A stretch of 64,000 nucleotides of DNA from Anseranas semipalmata (lineage: Eukaryota; Chordata; Aves; Anseriformes; Anseranatidae): positions 320,531 through 384,530 of the forward strand of contig VXAA01001965.1 of NCBI GenBank assembly GCA_013399115.1. The letters run 5' to 3'. A model generated the notes under the pieces. It did not search any database. It saw nothing but the letters and a program-made list of their open reading frames with translations, and had not been told where the DNA came from. Both the position numbers and the translations under genes were made by a program. Below, one piece after another: positions 63,147 to 64,000 of the stretch (position 1 is the first letter of the stretch; every line of letters begins with the position of its first letter).

Positions 63147-64000
63147 GTAATGTAATCACTGAACATTAGTGTCATAGTTTGACTCAATTGCAAAATATGA
63201 CATCTGTGTTCAAGTTTTTACTTATTTGGGCCTGTAACAATACTATATGAAGCTATCATTTAAAAGGTATATGCAGCTAGCCAACTCCTCCACTTCCAAT
63301 GTTTGCAGACATAGAAGGCTGGAAATCAAAAGCTACTAGTTATCCATACTGGAGGGCTGGGGGATGTCCAAGGCAGTCATTAAATAAGTAAAAGACAAAT
63401 TAAGCTGATCTAAGAGTGAAAGAGATGTTTCTTTTTAAGAACGGTAGTATTTTTTCCCCCCTTGAAGAGCTTTAGTGCCACCTACTCTTTGCAATAAGAA
63501 ATTGAACAGAGAAAGGAAGTTGGACTTTGTTACAGGTTTAGTCCCTGTGAAAGCATTAACCCAATCTAACCAGACTGTAGTCCTTTCAAAAATCCTTGAC
63601 AGATGCTTTGTCATGTATCTTTCTGTGAAACGTTCTTTCAAGCATGCATGCCCTGTGTTGGAAACAGGGCAGAAATTTTACCTATTATCCAACTTGCTTT
63701 TAGGTGGAAGAAGACTGGGCACAATTACAGGCTAGATAATTTTCTTTTGTGCTCTTTATTTTCCTTCTGCTGTTCAAGCAATATAAATGTGGCAGCTGTC
63801 CCACTGCACTTCTGCCTATGTAGTTTTAGCCACAGGTGTGGTAGAGGATGCAGTTAATTAAAGGACTATATGGGGAAGAGGATTCTGGTGATGTAAGAAA
63901 AAAAAAAAACAACTTGAACAGGAGGGATTCAGGGACAAAAGCAAATGGAAAAACAGAACTGATTGAGAAAGGGGACCAGATGATTGCAGAAGAAACATTC
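63147..64000 (+). other. NUP50: NUP50 intron 3, 5' part
   Basis: Begins GTAATG and continues to the window edge. No further NUP50 exon is recognisable within these 854 bases. An A run (63898-63909) is the only simple repeat. The overlapping open frames at 63435-63857 have no family signature. Confidence 0.8.

Larger units (their letters stand above)
58826..64000 (+). other. NUP50: NUP50 gene, 5' portion (runs off the window)
   Basis: This span covers the visible 5' part of NUP50: the end of non-coding exon 1 (to 58844), intron 1, coding exon 2 (61783-61861), intron 2, coding exon 3 (63063-63146) and the start of intron 3. NUP50 is a nuclear-basket nucleoporin that binds importin-alpha and helps release import cargo and recycle the receptor. 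The full protein in vertebrates is around 450-470 residues, with FG repeats and a C-terminal Ran-binding domain. Only its first 51 residues are encoded here. All visible introns obey GT-AG and both coding introns are phase 0. Confidence 0.93.

Overview
The window is nuclear DNA from a bird. CR1 LINE 3' ends with the avian octamer tail, an LTR-type repeat I recognise from bird genomes, and old amniote SINE-like relics support this. The species cannot be fixed from the sequence. Only one gene is recognisable: the 5' end of NUP50 (nucleoporin 50), on the + strand at the right edge.

Layout. Positions 1 to about 58,000 hold no protein-coding gene I can support. This is intergenic or possibly intronic DNA with four CR1 fragments (7762-8066 +, 32606-33030 -, 46385-46585 -, 52966-53015 +), one solo LTR-like element (about 34741-35548), three probable ancient repeat relics (6898-7045, 26919-27312, 54489-54605), a 10-bp pyrimidine minisatellite (50261-50364), and many homopolymers and short microsatellites. 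From about 58,080 to 59,110 lies a strong CpG island interrupted by a 288-base run of N (58538-58825). Nineteen bases after the gap is a canonical splice donor, so the island is read as the NUP50 promoter plus non-coding exon 1, with the start site and most of exon 1 hidden in the gap.

NUP50 continues with intron 1 (2.9 kb), coding exon 2 (start codon at 61793, 23 codons), intron 2 (1.2 kb), coding exon 3 (28 codons, ending 63146) and the start of intron 3, which runs off the window. The first 51 residues are recovered. They match the importin-alpha-binding N-terminus of vertebrate NUP50.

In human, NUP50 lies at 22q13.31 next to PHF21B on the opposite strand, so the upstream 58 kb may be the PHF21B-NUP50 interval. 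I recognised no PHF21B exon. I found no RNA genes, CRISPR arrays, operons or complete mobile elements, and no convincing new biological system. The points most worth checking are the loss of the internal Met29 used by the mammalian short NUP50 isoform, the promoter hidden by the gap, a strong decoy 3' splice site just inside intron 2, the structure-prone pyrimidine repeat, and single-base Ns that sit mostly in repeats.
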